Part shown: positions 36,008 to 46,037 of the stretch, in pieces | Layout: the number at the start of each line of letters is the position of its first letter | Position numbering within the stretch: the first letter of the stretch is position 1 | Source: Nocardia puris | Lineage (GTDB): Bacteria; Actinomycetota; Actinomycetes; Mycobacteriales; Mycobacteriaceae | Assembly: GCF_003315035.1 (NCBI RefSeq) | Contig: NZ_QNRE01000003.1 | Coordinates: 248,001 to 312,000 of the forward strand | DNA: 64,000 bases | Direction of reading: 5' to 3' | Notes under the pieces: model-generated | Database searches by the model: none | Seen by the model: only the letters and a program-made list of their open reading frames with translations | Told to the model about the DNA's origin: nothing | Program-made: the position numbers and the translations under genes

Positions 36008-39000
36008 GTGAGCAGCTCAACTTCCCAGTTCGGACAGAACCAGTGGCTAGTCGACGAGATGTATCAGAAGTTCAAACAGGACCCGTCGTCGGTCGATGAG
36101 AGTTGGCACGAGTTCCTCGCCGACTACACCCCCGAGGCCACGGGCGAGTCCACCGACAACTCCGCCGCAGCGCCGACCGCCAACTCCGCCCCCGCTCCCG
36201 CGCCCGCCAAGCCGGTGACCTCCGCGCCCGCCCCGGCCCCCGCGCCCGCCGCCGCCGCGCCCGCCCCCGCTCCCGCGAAGGCGGTCCCGGCTCCCGCCAA
36301 GGCCCCCACCCCGACACCGGCGAAGGCCACCGCGCGCGCACCGCAGACCACCCCCGCCCCCACCTCCAACGCCGCGCCGACCTCCGGCGGGCCCAAGCCC
36401 GCCGAGGCCACCGACGAGGCGAAGGTGCTGCGCGGCGCGGCCGCCGCGGTCGCCAAGAACATGTCCGCCTCGCTGGCCATCCCGACCGCGACGTCGGTGC
36501 GCGCCATCCCGGCCAAGCTGATGATCGACAACCGGCTGGTCATCAACAACCACCTGGCCCGCACCCGCGGCGGCAAGATCTCGTTCACCCACCTGCTCGG
36601 CTACGCGATCGTGCAGGCGGTCAAGGCGTTCCCGAACATGAACCGCCACTTCGCCGAGATCGACGGCAAGCCGAACGCGGTCACCCCGGCGCACACCAAC
36701 CTGGGCCTGGCCATCGACCTGCCCGGCAAGGACGGCAGCCGCTCGCTGGTCGTCGCGGCCATCAAGGGCACCGAGGCGATGACCTTCGGCCAGTTCCACA
36801 CCGCCTACGAGGACATCGTGCGGCGCGCCCGCGACGGCAAGCTCACCACCGAGGACTTCACCGGCGTCACCATCTCGCTGACCAACCCCGGCACCATCGG
36901 CACCGTGCACTCGGTGCCGCGCCTCATGCAGGGCCAGGGCGCGATCATCGGCGCGGGCGCCATGGAGTACCCGGCCGAGTTCCAGGGCATGAGCGAGGAG
37001 CGCATCGCCGACCTGGGCGTGGGCAAGCTGATGACGCTCACCTCCACCTACGATCACCGCATCATCCAGGGCGCGGAGTCCGGCGACTTCCTGCGCACCA
37101 TCCACCAGCTGCTGATCTCCGACGACTTCTACGACGAGATCTTCCACGGCCTCGGCGTGCCGTACGAGCCGGTGCGCTGGCGCAAGGACATCCGCGAGCG
37201 CGGCGTCGACAAGAGCGCGCGCGTGCTCGAGCTGATCGCCGCCTACCGCAGCCGCGGCCACCTGATGGCCGACACCGACCCGCTGCGCCTGGTCAAGGAC
37301 AAGTTCCGCAGCCACCCCGACCTGGACGTCACCTCGCACGGCCTCACCCTGTGGGACCTGGACCGCGAGTTCAGCGTGGCGGGCTTCCACGGCCAGGAGC
37401 GCATGAAGCTGCGCGACGTGCTGTCCATCCTGCGCGACGCGTACTGCCGCCACGTGGGCGTGGAGTACACCCACATCCTCGATCCCGAGCAGTTGCAGTG
37501 GATCCAGGACCGTGTCGAGCAGAAGCACGTCAAACCGACTGTCGCGCAACAGAAGTACATCCTGAACCGGCTCAACGCCGCGGAGGCGTTCGAGACCTTC
37601 CTACAGACCAAGTACGTCGGCCAGAAGCGCTTCTCGCTCGAGGGCGCCGAATCGGTCATCCCGATGATGGACGCCACCATCGACCAGTGCGCCGAGCATT
37701 CGCTCGACGAGGTCGTCATCGGAATGCCGCACCGCGGCCGCCTCAACGTGCTGGCCAATATCGTCGGCAAGCCGTACTCGAAGATCTTCACCGAGTTCGA
37801 GGGCAACATGAACCCGGCGGCCACGCACGGCTCCGGCGACGTGAAGTACCACCTCGGCGCGCAGGGCACCTACCTGCAGATGTTCGGCGACAACGAGATC
37901 GAGGTCTCGCTGACGGCCAACCCCTCGCACCTGGAGGCGGTGGACCCGGTGCTGGAGGGCCTGGTCCGCGCCAAGCAGGACCTGCTGGACAAGGGCGACG
38001 GCCCCGAGGGCTTCTCGGTGATGCCGCTGATGCTGCACGGTGACGCCGCGTTCGCCGGTCAGGGTGTGGTGGCCGAGACGCTGAACCTCTCGGGTCTGCG
38101 CGGCTACCGCGTGGGCGGCACCATCCACATCGTGGTGAACAACCAGATCGGCTTCACCACCGCCCCGGAGAACAGCCGCTCCACCGAATACTCCACCGAT
38201 ATCGCGAAGTTCATCGGCGCGCCGATCTTCCACGTCAACGGCGACGACCCGGAGGCGTGCGACTGGGTGGCGCGCCTGGCGGTCGACTTCCGGCAGAAGT
38301 TCCGCAAGGACGTGGTCATCGACCTGATCTGCTACCGCCGCCGCGGGCACAACGAGGGCGACGACCCGTCGATGACCCAGCCGTACATGTACGACGTCAT
38401 CGACACCAAGCGCTCAGTGCGCAAGAGCTACACCGAGAGCCTGATCGGCCGTGGCGACATCTCGCTGAAAGAGGCCGAGGACGCGCTGCGCGACTACCAG
38501 GGCCAGCTGGAGCGGGTGTTCAACGAGGTCCGCGAACTGGAGAAGTACCCGCCGGAGCCGAGCGAATCGGTCGAGGACGACCAGAAGGTCCCCGCGACCG
38601 TGCAGACGGCCGTGGACAAGTCGGTGCTGCAGCGCATCGGCGACGCGTTCGTCAACGTGCCGGAGGGCTTCAGCGTGCACCCGCGCGTGAAGCCGGTGCT
38701 GGAGAAGCGGCGCGAGATGGCCTACGAGGGCAAGGTCGACTGGGCCTTCGCCGAGCTGCTGGCCTTCGGCACGCTCATCGACGAGGGCCGCGCGGTGCGC
38801 CTGACCGGTCAGGACTCCCGCCGCGGCACCTTCACCCAGCGGCACTCGGTCATCATCGACCGCAAGACCGCCGAGGAGTACACCCCGCTGCACAACATCG
38901 GCTCGGCCAACCCGGGCTGGTTCGCGGTGCACGATTCGGCGCTGAGCGAGTTCGCCGCCGTCGGTTTCGAGTACGGCTACTCGCTGGGCAACCCGAACGC

Positions 39001-39787
39001 GCTGGTGCTGTGGGAGGCGCAGTTCGGCGACTTCGTCAACGGCGCGCAGTCCATCATCGACGAGTTCATCTCCTCCGGTGAGGCCAAGTGGGGCCAGCTC
39101 TCCGATGTGGTGCTGCTGCTGCCGCACGGCCACGAGGGCCAGGGTCCCGACCACACCTCGGGCCGCATCGAGCGCTTCCTGCAGCTGTGCGCGGAGGGGT
39201 CGATGACGGTGGCGGTGCCGTCCACGCCGGCGAACTACTTCCACTTGCTGCGCCGCCACGTGCACGACGACATCCGCCGTCCGCTGATCGTCTTCACCCC
39301 GAAGTCGATGCTGCGCAACAAGGCCGTGGTCTCGGACCTGAAGGACTTCACCGAGTCGAAGTTCCACTCGGTGTTCGACGAGCCCACCTACGAGCAGGGC
39401 GTCGGTGACCGCGGCAAGGTGAAGCGGGTGCTGTTGACCAGCGGCAAGCTCTACTACGAGCTGGTCGCGGAGAAGACCAAGCAGAAGCGCGAGGACATCG
39501 CGATCGTGCGGGTCGAGCAGCTGTACCCGATCCCGGCGTACCGCCTCAACGAGGCGCTGGCCGGGTACCCGAACGCGACCGACATCGCCTGGGTCCAGGA
39601 GGAGCCCGCCAACCAGGGCGCCTGGCCGTTCTTCGGCCTGAACCTGCCCGAGCTGCTGCCGGAGCGCCTCGGCAAGCTGCGCCGCGTCTCGCGCCGCGCC
39701 ATGTCGGCCCCGTCCTCGGGATCGTCGAAGGTGCACGCGGTCGAGCAGGCGGAGATCATCGAAGAGGCCTTCGCGCCGACCGCCTGA
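36008..39787 (+). CDS. kgd: Multifunctional 2-oxoglutarate metabolism enzyme Kgd
   Basis: This 1259-residue protein joins an E2-like acyltransferase domain to a thiamin-diphosphate E1 domain, as in mycobacterial Kgd (SucA). The N-terminal [15 protein letters not shown] segment matches the family. It is followed by a long Pro/Ala linker, the acyltransferase motif [18 protein letters not shown] (about residue 345), and E1 motifs including [21 protein letters not shown] and [12 protein letters not shown]. It decarboxylates 2-oxoglutarate and, with Lpd and an E2, feeds succinyl-CoA formation in the TCA cycle. No lipoyl domain is present. GTG 36008 matches the homologous N-terminus. ATG 35990 is an alternative coupled to a leader ORF. 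Confidence 0.96.
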   Translation: MSSSTSQFGQNQWLVDEMYQKFKQDPSSVDESWHEFLADYTPEATGESTDNSAAAPTANSAPAPAPAKPVTSAPAPAPAPAAAAPAPAPAKAVPAPAKAPTPTPAKATARAPQTTPAPTSNAAPTSGGPKPAEATDEAKVLRGAAAAVAKNMSASLAIPTATSVRAIPAKLMIDNRLVINNHLARTRGGKISFTHLLGYAIVQAVKAFPNMNRHFAEIDGKPNAVTPAHTNLGLAIDLPGKDGSRSLVVAAIKGTEAMTFGQFHTAYEDIVRRARDGKLTTEDFTGVTISLTNPGTIGTVHSVPRLMQGQGAIIGAGAMEYPAEFQGMSEERIADLGVGKLMTLTSTYDHRIIQGAESGDFLRTIHQLLISDDFYDEIFHGLGVPYEPVRWRKDIRERGVDKSARVLELIAAYRSRGHLMADTDPLRLVKDKFRSHPDLDVTSHGLTLWDLDREFSVAGFHGQERMKLRDVLSILRDAYCRHVGVEYTHILDPEQLQWIQDRVEQKHVKPTVAQQKYILNRLNAAEAFETFLQTKYVGQKRFSLEGAESVIPMMDATIDQCAEHSLDEVVIGMPHRGRLNVLANIVGKPYSKIFTEFEGNMNPAATHGSGDVKYHLGAQGTYLQMFGDNEIEVSLTANPSHLEAVDPVLEGLVRAKQDLLDKGDGPEGFSVMPLMLHGDAAFAGQGVVAETLNLSGLRGYRVGGTIHIVVNNQIGFTTAPENSRSTEYSTDIAKFIGAPIFHVNGDDPEACDWVARLAVDFRQKFRKDVVIDLICYRRRGHNEGDDPSMTQPYMYDVIDTKRSVRKSYTESLIGRGDISLKEAEDALRDYQGQLERVFNEVRELEKYPPEPSESVEDDQKVPATVQTAVDKSVLQRIGDAFVNVPEGFSVHPRVKPVLEKRREMAYEGKVDWAFAELLAFGTLIDEGRAVRLTGQDSRRGTFTQRHSVIIDRKTAEEYTPLHNIGSANPGWFAVHDSALSEFAAVGFEYGYSLGNPNALVLWEAQFGDFVNGAQSIIDEFISSGEAKWGQLSDVVLLLPHGHEGQGPDHTSGRIERFLQLCAEGSMTVAVPSTPANYFHLLRRHVHDDIRRPLIVFTPKSMLRNKAVVSDLKDFTESKFHSVFDEPTYEQGVGDRGKVKRVLLTSGKLYYELVAEKTKQKREDIAIVRVEQLYPIPAYRLNEALAGYPNATDIAWVQEEPANQGAWPFFGLNLPELLPERLGKLRRVSRRAMSAPSSGSSKVHAVEQAEIIEEAFAPTA

Positions 39788-39802
39788 TCGGGTCAGGCCC
39801 GG

Positions 39803-39851
39803 ACGCCGGGTGCGAATCCTCCCCTCGGGGAATCGGATTCGCACCCGGCGT
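39803..39851. terminator. Strong bidirectional terminator after kgd
   Basis: A perfect 17-bp stem (39803-39819 with 39835-39851) flanks a 15-base loop that itself contains a CCCC/GGGG mini-stem. It lies between kgd and the convergent TetR gene. Confidence 0.85.
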
Positions 39852-39870
39852 TCGCCGTGTCCGGGGTCGG

Positions 39871-40530
39871 TCAGCCGCCGATGGCGGCGCCGCGCAGGAC
39901 CTCGCCGAGGTCGGCGTGCAGCGCCATGGCCAGGCTGATGAGGGATTCGACGAGCAGTTCGACCAGTTCGTCGCGGGTGATGGGTTCGGCGCGCAGCCAG
40001 GTGAGGGTGGTCTCCTCGACGAAGGCGATCCAGCCGCGCATGCCGAGCATCAGGCGGGGGTGGGCGGCCGGGTCGATAGGGACCGGCGCCTCGGCGAGGA
40101 TGATGCCGATGATGGCGTCGCGGGTCTGCTCGACCAGCGGCACCAGATCGGGGCTGACGCTGGTGGGCCCGCGCAGCAGCGCCAGATACGACGTGCTGTT
40201 CTCGCTGACGTAGTCCACGTAGCGGCCGATGGAATCGCGCAGCATGTCGAAGATGCCGAGCGTGCGATCCGGCGAGACCCGTTCCAGCAGTTCGGCGTTC
40301 GCGTGCCGCACCACTTCGCGCTGGAAGTCCTGTTTGGTCGGGAAGTAGTGGAAGAGCAGGCCGCGCGAGATGCCCGCCTGCGCCGCGATCTCGCTGACGG
40401 AGATCTCCTCGATCGAGCGCTCGCCGAGCATCTTCACACCGAGGGCGAGCAGCTGTTCGCGGCGCTCCTCCGGGGTGAGCCGGGTGCGCTTGCCGTTCTC
40501 GCCGGGGCTTCTGCGGTTCACGGGACTCAT
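39871..40530 (-). CDS. TetR-family regulator
   Basis: This 219-residue repressor has the N-terminal HTH ISVSEIAAQAGISRGLLFHYF at about residues 43-63, followed by PTKQDFQREVV. A C-terminal ligand domain follows. It is divergent from the monooxygenase operon 60 bases away, with a palindrome in the gap. It therefore probably represses both itself and that operon until a ketone, alcohol or acyl-CoA binds. Confidence 0.92.
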   Translation of the reverse strand: MSPVNRRSPGENGKRTRLTPEERREQLLALGVKMLGERSIEEISVSEIAAQAGISRGLLFHYFPTKQDFQREVVRHANAELLERVSPDRTLGIFDMLRDSIGRYVDYVSENSTSYLALLRGPTSVSPDLVPLVEQTRDAIIGIILAEAPVPIDPAAHPRLMLGMRGWIAFVEETTLTWLRAEPITRDELVELLVESLISLAMALHADLGEVLRGAAIGG

Positions 40531-40535
40531 GTTAC

Positions 40536-40548
40536 TGAACGTGGTTCA
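40536..40548. promoter_or_regulatory. Palindromic TetR operator candidate
   Basis: TGAAC-GTG-GTTCA has perfect 5-bp arms. It lies six bases before the regulator start and just upstream of the promoter of the divergent monooxygenase gene. Confidence 0.6.
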
Positions 40549-40554
40549 ATACTG

Positions 40555-40583
40555 TTGACTCCTGCTCAATAGGATCGTAAGCT
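40555..40583 (+). promoter_or_regulatory. Promoter of monooxygenase operon, probably leaderless
   Basis: TTGACT (40555-40560) and TAAGCT (40578-40583, TANNNT type) are 17 bases apart. The start ATG at 40591 falls at the expected transcription start, and there is no ribosome site, suggesting a leaderless mRNA. Confidence 0.5.
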
Positions 40584-40590
40584 AGGTTAC

Positions 40591-42114
40591 ATGAGTCGTA
40601 AGGTTACAGACAAAGCTGTCGGCAACCGGCCTGCCCGCCACCTCGAGACGATCATCATCGGCAGCGGGTTCGCCGGGCTCGGTCTCGCCATCCGGCTGAC
40701 CCAGCAGGGCCGTGACGATTTCCTGGTCCTGGAGCGCGGCAGCGATGTCGGCGGCACCTGGCGCGACAACACCTACCCCGGTGCCGCGTGCGATGTGCCG
40801 TCCCACCTGTACTCGTACTCGTTCGAGCTCAACCCGAACTGGTCTCGCTCGTTCTCCCGCCAGGGTGAGATCCAGGCCTACATCCAGGGCGTCGCCGACA
40901 AGTACCAGGTCCGCGACAAGCACCTGTTCGACTGCGACGTCACCGGCGCGCGCTGGAACGCCGAGCTGGCCCGCTGGGAGGTCACCACCTCCCGGGGCGA
41001 GTTCACCGCCGACACGCTGGTCTCGGCCGTCGGCGCGCTCTGCGAGCCGAACCTGCCCGATATCAAGGGCATTCACGACTTCGAGGGCGAGATCTTCCAC
41101 TCCGCCCGCTGGAACCACGACGCCGATCTCACCGGCAAGCGCGTCGCCATCATCGGCACCGGCGCTTCCGCCATCCAGATCGTGCCCGCGATCGCGCCGC
41201 AGGTGGCCCACCTCGACGTCTACCAGCGCACCGCGCCCTGGCTGCTGCCGCGCCTGGACCGCCCGTACCTGGGCATCGAGAAGCTGGCGTTCAAGTACGT
41301 GCCCGGCGTGCAGCGCCTGTCCCGCGCGGCCATCTACGCCGCCCGCGAGACCCAGGTCGTCGGCCTGGCCAAGGTGCCCGCGCTGATGCAGGGCTTCGAG
41401 CTGCTGTCGAAGGCCAAGCTGCGCTTCGAGATCCGCGACGCCGAACTGCGCCGGAAGGTCACGCCCGACTATCGCATCGGCTGCAAGCGCATGCTGATCT
41501 CCAACGACTACTACCCCGCGCTGGACCGGGACAACGTCGACGTGGTGACCGATCCGATCGCCGAGATCCGCGCCGGCTCCATCGTCACCGAGGACGGCAC
41601 CGAGCGCGAGATCGACGCGCTGATCGTCGCGACCGGCTTCCACGTCACCGACTCGCCGACCTTCGAGACGATCACCGGCAAGGACGGCCGCACGCTGAGC
41701 GAGGTCTTCGACGAGATCGGCCAGCAGGGCTACAAGGGCGCCTCGATCGCCAACTTCCCCAACATGTTCTTCCTGCTCGGCCCCAACGTGGGCCTGGGCC
41801 ACACCTCGATGGTGTACATGATCGAATCGCAGATCAACTACATCGCCGACGCGTTGAACACCATCGCGAAGCAGGGCCTGCGCACCGTCGAGGTCCGCCG
41901 CGAGGCCCAGGACGAGTACAACAGGGAACTGCAGGCCAAGCTGGGCAGGTCGGTGTGGAACACCGGCGGCTGCGCCAGCTGGTACCTGGACAAGCACGGC
42001 AACAACACCACGCTGTGGCCCGACTTCACCTTCGAATTCCGCCGGATCACCAAGGAATTCGATGTCGAGGCCTACGAGACCACCACCGCGCCCGCCGAAC
42101 TGAAAGCAGTGTGA
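40591..42114 (+). CDS. Flavin-containing / Baeyer-Villiger-type monooxygenase
   Basis: This 507-residue enzyme has an FAD-binding GSGFAGLG near residue 25, the active-site stretch GGTWRDNTYPGAACDVPSHL, and a fingerprint FEGEIFHSARWN (FxGxxxHxxxW type) before a second nucleotide-binding GTGASAIQ for NADPH. It inserts oxygen into ketones or oxidises heteroatoms. It is most like the MymA/EtaA group of mycobacteria. It leads an operon with a short-chain dehydrogenase and an esterase and is divergent from a TetR regulator. Confidence 0.92.
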   Translation: MSRKVTDKAVGNRPARHLETIIIGSGFAGLGLAIRLTQQGRDDFLVLERGSDVGGTWRDNTYPGAACDVPSHLYSYSFELNPNWSRSFSRQGEIQAYIQGVADKYQVRDKHLFDCDVTGARWNAELARWEVTTSRGEFTADTLVSAVGALCEPNLPDIKGIHDFEGEIFHSARWNHDADLTGKRVAIIGTGASAIQIVPAIAPQVAHLDVYQRTAPWLLPRLDRPYLGIEKLAFKYVPGVQRLSRAAIYAARETQVVGLAKVPALMQGFELLSKAKLRFEIRDAELRRKVTPDYRIGCKRMLISNDYYPALDRDNVDVVTDPIAEIRAGSIVTEDGTEREIDALIVATGFHVTDSPTFETITGKDGRTLSEVFDEIGQQGYKGASIANFPNMFFLLGPNVGLGHTSMVYMIESQINYIADALNTIAKQGLRTVEVRREAQDEYNRELQAKLGRSVWNTGGCASWYLDKHGNNTTLWPDFTFEFRRITKEFDVEAYETTTAPAELKAV

Positions 42115-42119
42115 CACCC

Positions 42120-42950
42120 GTGAGCAAGGACGCTTACTTCACCAACAAAGTCTGTGTGATCACCGGAGCCGGCTCCGGCATCGGCCGCGCCCTGGCCGAG
42201 GATCTGGCCGCGCGCGGCGCGAAGCTGGCGCTCTCCGATATCGACACCGACGGGCTGGCCGAGACCGTGCGCCGCTGCGAGCAGCTGGGCGCGCAGGTCA
42301 AGTCCGACCGGCTCAATGTGGCCGAGCGCGAGGCCGTGCTGCTCTACGCCGATGCCGTCAAGGCGCACTTCGGCGTGGTGCACCAGATCTACAACAACGC
42401 GGGCATCGCCTTCCACGGCGAGGTGCTGCGCTCGGAGTTCAAGGACATCGAGCGCATCATGGACGTCGACTTCTGGGGTGTCGTCAACGGCACCAAGGCG
42501 TTCCTGCCGCACCTGATCGAGTCCGGCGACGGCCACGTGGTGAACGTATCCAGCCTGTTCGGCCTGATCGCGATCCCCGGCCAGAGCGCCTACAACGCCG
42601 CCAAGTTCGCGGTGCGCGGCTTCACCGAATCGCTGCGCCAGGAGATGCTGGTGGCCAAGGCCCCGGTCAAGGTCACCTGTGTGCACCCGGGCGGCATCAA
42701 GACCGGCGTGGCGCGCAACGCCACCTACGCCGAGGGCATCGACGGCGCGTCCGCGGCCGCGATGTTCGACAAGATGCTGGCCATCCACACCCCCGAGATG
42801 GCCGCGAAGACCATCACCGAGGGCGTGCGCAAGGGCCACGGCCGCGTGCTGATCGGCTGGGAGGCCAAGGCGCTGGACCTGTTCGTCCGCGCGACGGCCT
42901 CGGGCTACCAGCGCATCGTGTCCGCCACCACCCGGCGCTACCTGCCCTGA
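42120..42950 (+). CDS. Short-chain dehydrogenase/reductase
   Basis: This 276-residue SDR has the coenzyme motif TGAGSGIG near residue 16, NNAG, the catalytic Ser in NVSSLFG and YNAAK. Asp in SDIDTDG after beta-2 suggests NAD preference. It resembles SadH-type enzymes next to mymA in mycobacteria and would interconvert an alcohol and a ketone. GTG 42120 is used. A GTG at 42111 overlapping the upstream stop as GTGA is an alternative. Confidence 0.92.
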   Translation: MSKDAYFTNKVCVITGAGSGIGRALAEDLAARGAKLALSDIDTDGLAETVRRCEQLGAQVKSDRLNVAEREAVLLYADAVKAHFGVVHQIYNNAGIAFHGEVLRSEFKDIERIMDVDFWGVVNGTKAFLPHLIESGDGHVVNVSSLFGLIAIPGQSAYNAAKFAVRGFTESLRQEMLVAKAPVKVTCVHPGGIKTGVARNATYAEGIDGASAAAMFDKMLAIHTPEMAAKTITEGVRKGHGRVLIGWEAKALDLFVRATASGYQRIVSATTRRYLP

Positions 42951-42959
42951 GCCGCCGGA

Positions 42960-44012
42960 ATGCGTGATTTCGACATCCCGCTCCCCGTGGGGCGGGCGCT
43001 GCTGAACCCCGTCTTCCGCGTCCTGCTGCACCACCGGCTGCCGTTCGCGATGCAGCGCGGGCTGATGGATCTGGGCTCGCGGGCCCAGCTGCTGCCCGAC
43101 GGCGTCACCATGCGCCGGATGCGCCTGGCGGGCCGGGTCACCGAACTGCACACCGCGGGCGACACCGCGCCCACCACCGCCGTGCTCTACCTGCACGGCG
43201 GTGGTTATGCGGTCGGCTCGCTCGCCACGCACCGCTCGCTGGCGGCGCGTCTGGCGCGCGACAGCCGGAGCGCGGTCTACGTGCTCGACTACCGGATGGG
43301 CCCGGAGCATCCGTTCCCCGCGGCCTTGGACGATGCCACCGCCGCGTTCCGCGAACTGGTCTCGCGGTGCGGATTCCGGCCCGACCAGATCACCGTCGCG
43401 GGCGATTCCGCGGGTGGCGGTCTGTCGCTGGCGCTGGCGCAGCGACTGATCGCCGAGCACGGTATGCGCCCGGCCGCGCTGGGCTTGATCGCGCCGTGGA
43501 CCGATCCGAACGCGGTGTCCTCGCGCGAGCGCGATCTCGTGGTCAACGGGCCGTGGTCGCGCGCCTGCGCCGCCGCCTACCTGGGCGCCGGCGACGGGGC
43601 CGACACCGGCTACGCGCCGTTGCGCGGTGAGATGCGCGGACTGCCGCCGACCTACGTCCAGGTGGACGTGAGCGAGTTGCTGCACGAGCAGTGCCTGGAG
43701 CTGGTGGCCGCGCTGCGCGCGGCCGGCGTCGAGGTGCACTACACCGAGACCGAGGGCCTGTGGCACGTCGCGCAGATGCAGGCGGCCTGGTTCGCGCCCG
43801 CCGCGCGGGTGCTGGGCGAGCTCGCCGACTTCCTCCGCGCGGCCGCCTCGCCAGTGGCGTCCGCGACCGAGGAGACCCGAAGGGCGCGCGGCGATCGCGC
43901 GGCCGGAAGTTTGCCTAGGATGGGCGCGCCAATGCGTCCGGACCGGGCGGCCGAATGCCGAACAGCGGAGTTTTCGGTGGTCGATGACGCGCGCCGGCAA
44001 AAGGTGTCGTAG
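42960..44012 (+). CDS. HSL-family esterase/lipase (LipR-like)
   Basis: This 350-residue hydrolase has the hormone-sensitive-lipase oxyanion motif LHGGGYAVGS near residue 79 and the nucleophile elbow GDSAGGG near 144. Later catalytic residues are Asp in the QVDVSELL region and His in EGLWHVAQ. The last 50 residues are a non-conserved Arg-rich tail. It follows the SDR after nine bases. In the proposed route it would cleave the ester made by the monooxygenase. Confidence 0.9.
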   Translation: MRDFDIPLPVGRALLNPVFRVLLHHRLPFAMQRGLMDLGSRAQLLPDGVTMRRMRLAGRVTELHTAGDTAPTTAVLYLHGGGYAVGSLATHRSLAARLARDSRSAVYVLDYRMGPEHPFPAALDDATAAFRELVSRCGFRPDQITVAGDSAGGGLSLALAQRLIAEHGMRPAALGLIAPWTDPNAVSSRERDLVVNGPWSRACAAAYLGAGDGADTGYAPLRGEMRGLPPTYVQVDVSELLHEQCLELVAALRAAGVEVHYTETEGLWHVAQMQAAWFAPAARVLGELADFLRAAASPVASATEETRRARGDRAAGSLPRMGAPMRPDRAAECRTAEFSVVDDARRQKVS

Positions 44013-44047
44013 ATTACTGGCGAGTTAACCCACGTGGAAGGGCACTG

Positions 44048-45841
44048 ATGCGAGAGTTCGAAGTCCCGGCTTCTTACACCATTCCGGACGACGCGAACAA
44101 TTCCGACAACGTCTTCCGCCATGCCGAACAGTCACCGAACGCGGTGCTGTTCAACGTCCCGAACGGCAATGGCGGCTGGAACGATGTGACCGCGGCGCAG
44201 TTCGCGAAGACGGTCACCGGCGTGGCCAAGGGCATCATCGCCTCCGGCGTCGAACTCGGCGACCGCGTCGCCATCATGGCGCCCACCCGCTACGAGTGGG
44301 CCGTGCTCGACTTCGCCATCTGGGCGGCCGGTGGCGTGACCGTCGCCATCTACGACAGCTCCTCGGCCGAGCAGGCCAAGTGGATCCTGCAGGACTCCGC
44401 GACCAAGCTGCTGGTGCTCGACAACGACAAGCACCAGGCCACCATCGACGAGATCGAGGCCGGGTCGCTGCCGGACCTGCGCGAGACGCTCCAGTTCGAG
44501 AAGGGCGCGGTCGATGAGCTGATCGCCCGCGGCGCCGATATCGACGAGCAGCGGGTGCACGAACGCCGCGCCCAGGTGGGTGCGGCCTCGCCCGCCACCC
44601 TGATCTACACCTCGGGCACCACGGGTCGCCCGAAGGGCGTGTCGCTGACCCACGCGAACCTGTACGCGGAGTCCAAGTCCGACCGCATCGCGCTGAACAA
44701 GTACGTCAGCGAGGGCAAGCGCACGCTGATGTTCCTCCCGCTGGCCCACGTGTTCGCCCGTGCGGTCGCGCTGGCCGCGTTCGACGCGAAGGTCGTCGTC
44801 GCGCACACCTCGGACTGGACCACCCTGGTGGAGCAGTTCGGCAGCTACAAGCCGCACTTCATCCTCTCGGTGCCGCGCGTGTTCGAGAAGGTGTTCAACG
44901 GCGCGAAGCAGAAGGCGCACGACGGCGGCAAGGGCAAGATCTTCGACGCCGCGGCCGAGACCGCCATCGCCTACAGCGAGTCCCTCGACAAGGGCGGGCC
45001 CGGCCTGGTGCTCAAGCTCAAGCACACGGTGTTCGACAAGCTGGTCTACAGCAAGCTCAAGACCGCGCTCGGCGGCCAGTGCGAGGCGGCCGTGTCCGGC
45101 GGCGGCCCGCTGGGCGCGCGCCTGGGCCACTTCTTCCGCGGCGTCGGCGTGACGATCTACGAGGGCTACGGCCTCACCGAGACCACCGCCGCCATCACCG
45201 TGAACACCCCCGAGCACATCCGGGTCGGCTCGGTGGGCCGCCCGATCGAGGGCCACGCCGTCAAGATCGCCGAGGACGGCGAGCTGCTGCTGCGCGGTTC
45301 GGTCGTGTTCGGCGGCTACTGGGGCAACGCCGAGGCCACCGAGGACGCGTTCCAGGACGGCTGGTTCAAGACCGGCGACCTGGGCGCCATCGACGCCGAC
45401 GGCTTCGTCACCATCACCGGCCGCAAGAAGGAGATCATCGTCACCGCCGGTGGCAAGAACGTCTCCCCCGCGCTGCTGGAGGATTCGCTGCGGGCGCACC
45501 CGCTGATCAGCCAGGTGATGGTCGTCGGTGACGGCCAGCCGTTCATCGGCGCGCTGATCACCCTCGACCCGGAGGCGCTGCCGGGCTGGAAGGAGCGCAA
45601 CGGCGTCGCCGCCGACACCCCGATCGAGACCCTGATCGAGAACAAGGCCCTGATCGCCGAGGTGGACGCCGCGGTGGCCGAGACCAACAAGAAGGTCTCG
45701 CACGCCGAGCAGATCAAGAAGATCCGCATCCTCCCGGTCGACTGGACCCAGGAGACCGGCGAGCTCACCCCGAAGATGTCGCTCAAGCGCGCCGTCGTGA
45801 TGAAGCAGTACGCCTCCGAGGTGGAGAAGATCTACAACTAG
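44048..45841 (+). CDS. fadD15: Long-chain acyl-CoA synthetase, FadD15-like
   Basis: This 597-residue ANL enzyme has the full phosphate loop [18 protein letters not shown], the YGLTETTAA adenine site, [32 protein letters not shown] and a C-terminal Lys in the TPKMSLKR tail. The N-terminus and the [12 protein letters not shown] region match mycobacterial FadD15. It activates fatty acids to acyl-CoA at the membrane. A TANNNT box (TAGATT, 44008-44013) and AAGGG before the ATG suggest its own promoter, though it follows the esterase by only 35 bases. Confidence 0.93.
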   Translation: MREFEVPASYTIPDDANNSDNVFRHAEQSPNAVLFNVPNGNGGWNDVTAAQFAKTVTGVAKGIIASGVELGDRVAIMAPTRYEWAVLDFAIWAAGGVTVAIYDSSSAEQAKWILQDSATKLLVLDNDKHQATIDEIEAGSLPDLRETLQFEKGAVDELIARGADIDEQRVHERRAQVGAASPATLIYTSGTTGRPKGVSLTHANLYAESKSDRIALNKYVSEGKRTLMFLPLAHVFARAVALAAFDAKVVVAHTSDWTTLVEQFGSYKPHFILSVPRVFEKVFNGAKQKAHDGGKGKIFDAAAETAIAYSESLDKGGPGLVLKLKHTVFDKLVYSKLKTALGGQCEAAVSGGGPLGARLGHFFRGVGVTIYEGYGLTETTAAITVNTPEHIRVGSVGRPIEGHAVKIAEDGELLLRGSVVFGGYWGNAEATEDAFQDGWFKTGDLGAIDADGFVTITGRKKEIIVTAGGKNVSPALLEDSLRAHPLISQVMVVGDGQPFIGALITLDPEALPGWKERNGVAADTPIETLIENKALIAEVDAAVAETNKKVSHAEQIKKIRILPVDWTQETGELTPKMSLKRAVVMKQYASEVEKIYN

Positions 45842-46037
45842 GTCAACCGGGAAGGCGCCGTCCGCGAGTTCTGCTCGCGGACGGCGCCTTTCGCGTGTCC
45901 GCCGTGGACGCGGTCGAGGAAATCGCCGACGAGCGGCGCGATCTCGGGCAGGTGGGTCTCCAGCGCGAAGTGGCCGGTGCCGAACAGGTGGAGTTCGGCG
46001 TCCGGGAGATCGTCCAGGTAGGCGCGCGCGCCGGGTG
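45838..46037 (-). pseudogene. C-terminal remnant of an alpha/beta hydrolase
   Basis: Read on the minus strand, this encodes [20 protein letters not shown] then [21 protein letters not shown], the C-terminal end of a haloperoxidase/epoxide-hydrolase-like alpha/beta hydrolase with its catalytic His (GTGHFALE). Everything upstream of about 46037, including the nucleophile, is missing and replaced by an unrelated plus-strand gene. Its tail runs through the fadD15 terminator. It is a relic without function. Confidence 0.7.
45852..45890. terminator. Strong terminator after fadD15
   Basis: A perfect 17-bp stem (45852-45868 with 45874-45890) has a five-base loop and ends in CTTT. Confidence 0.88.
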
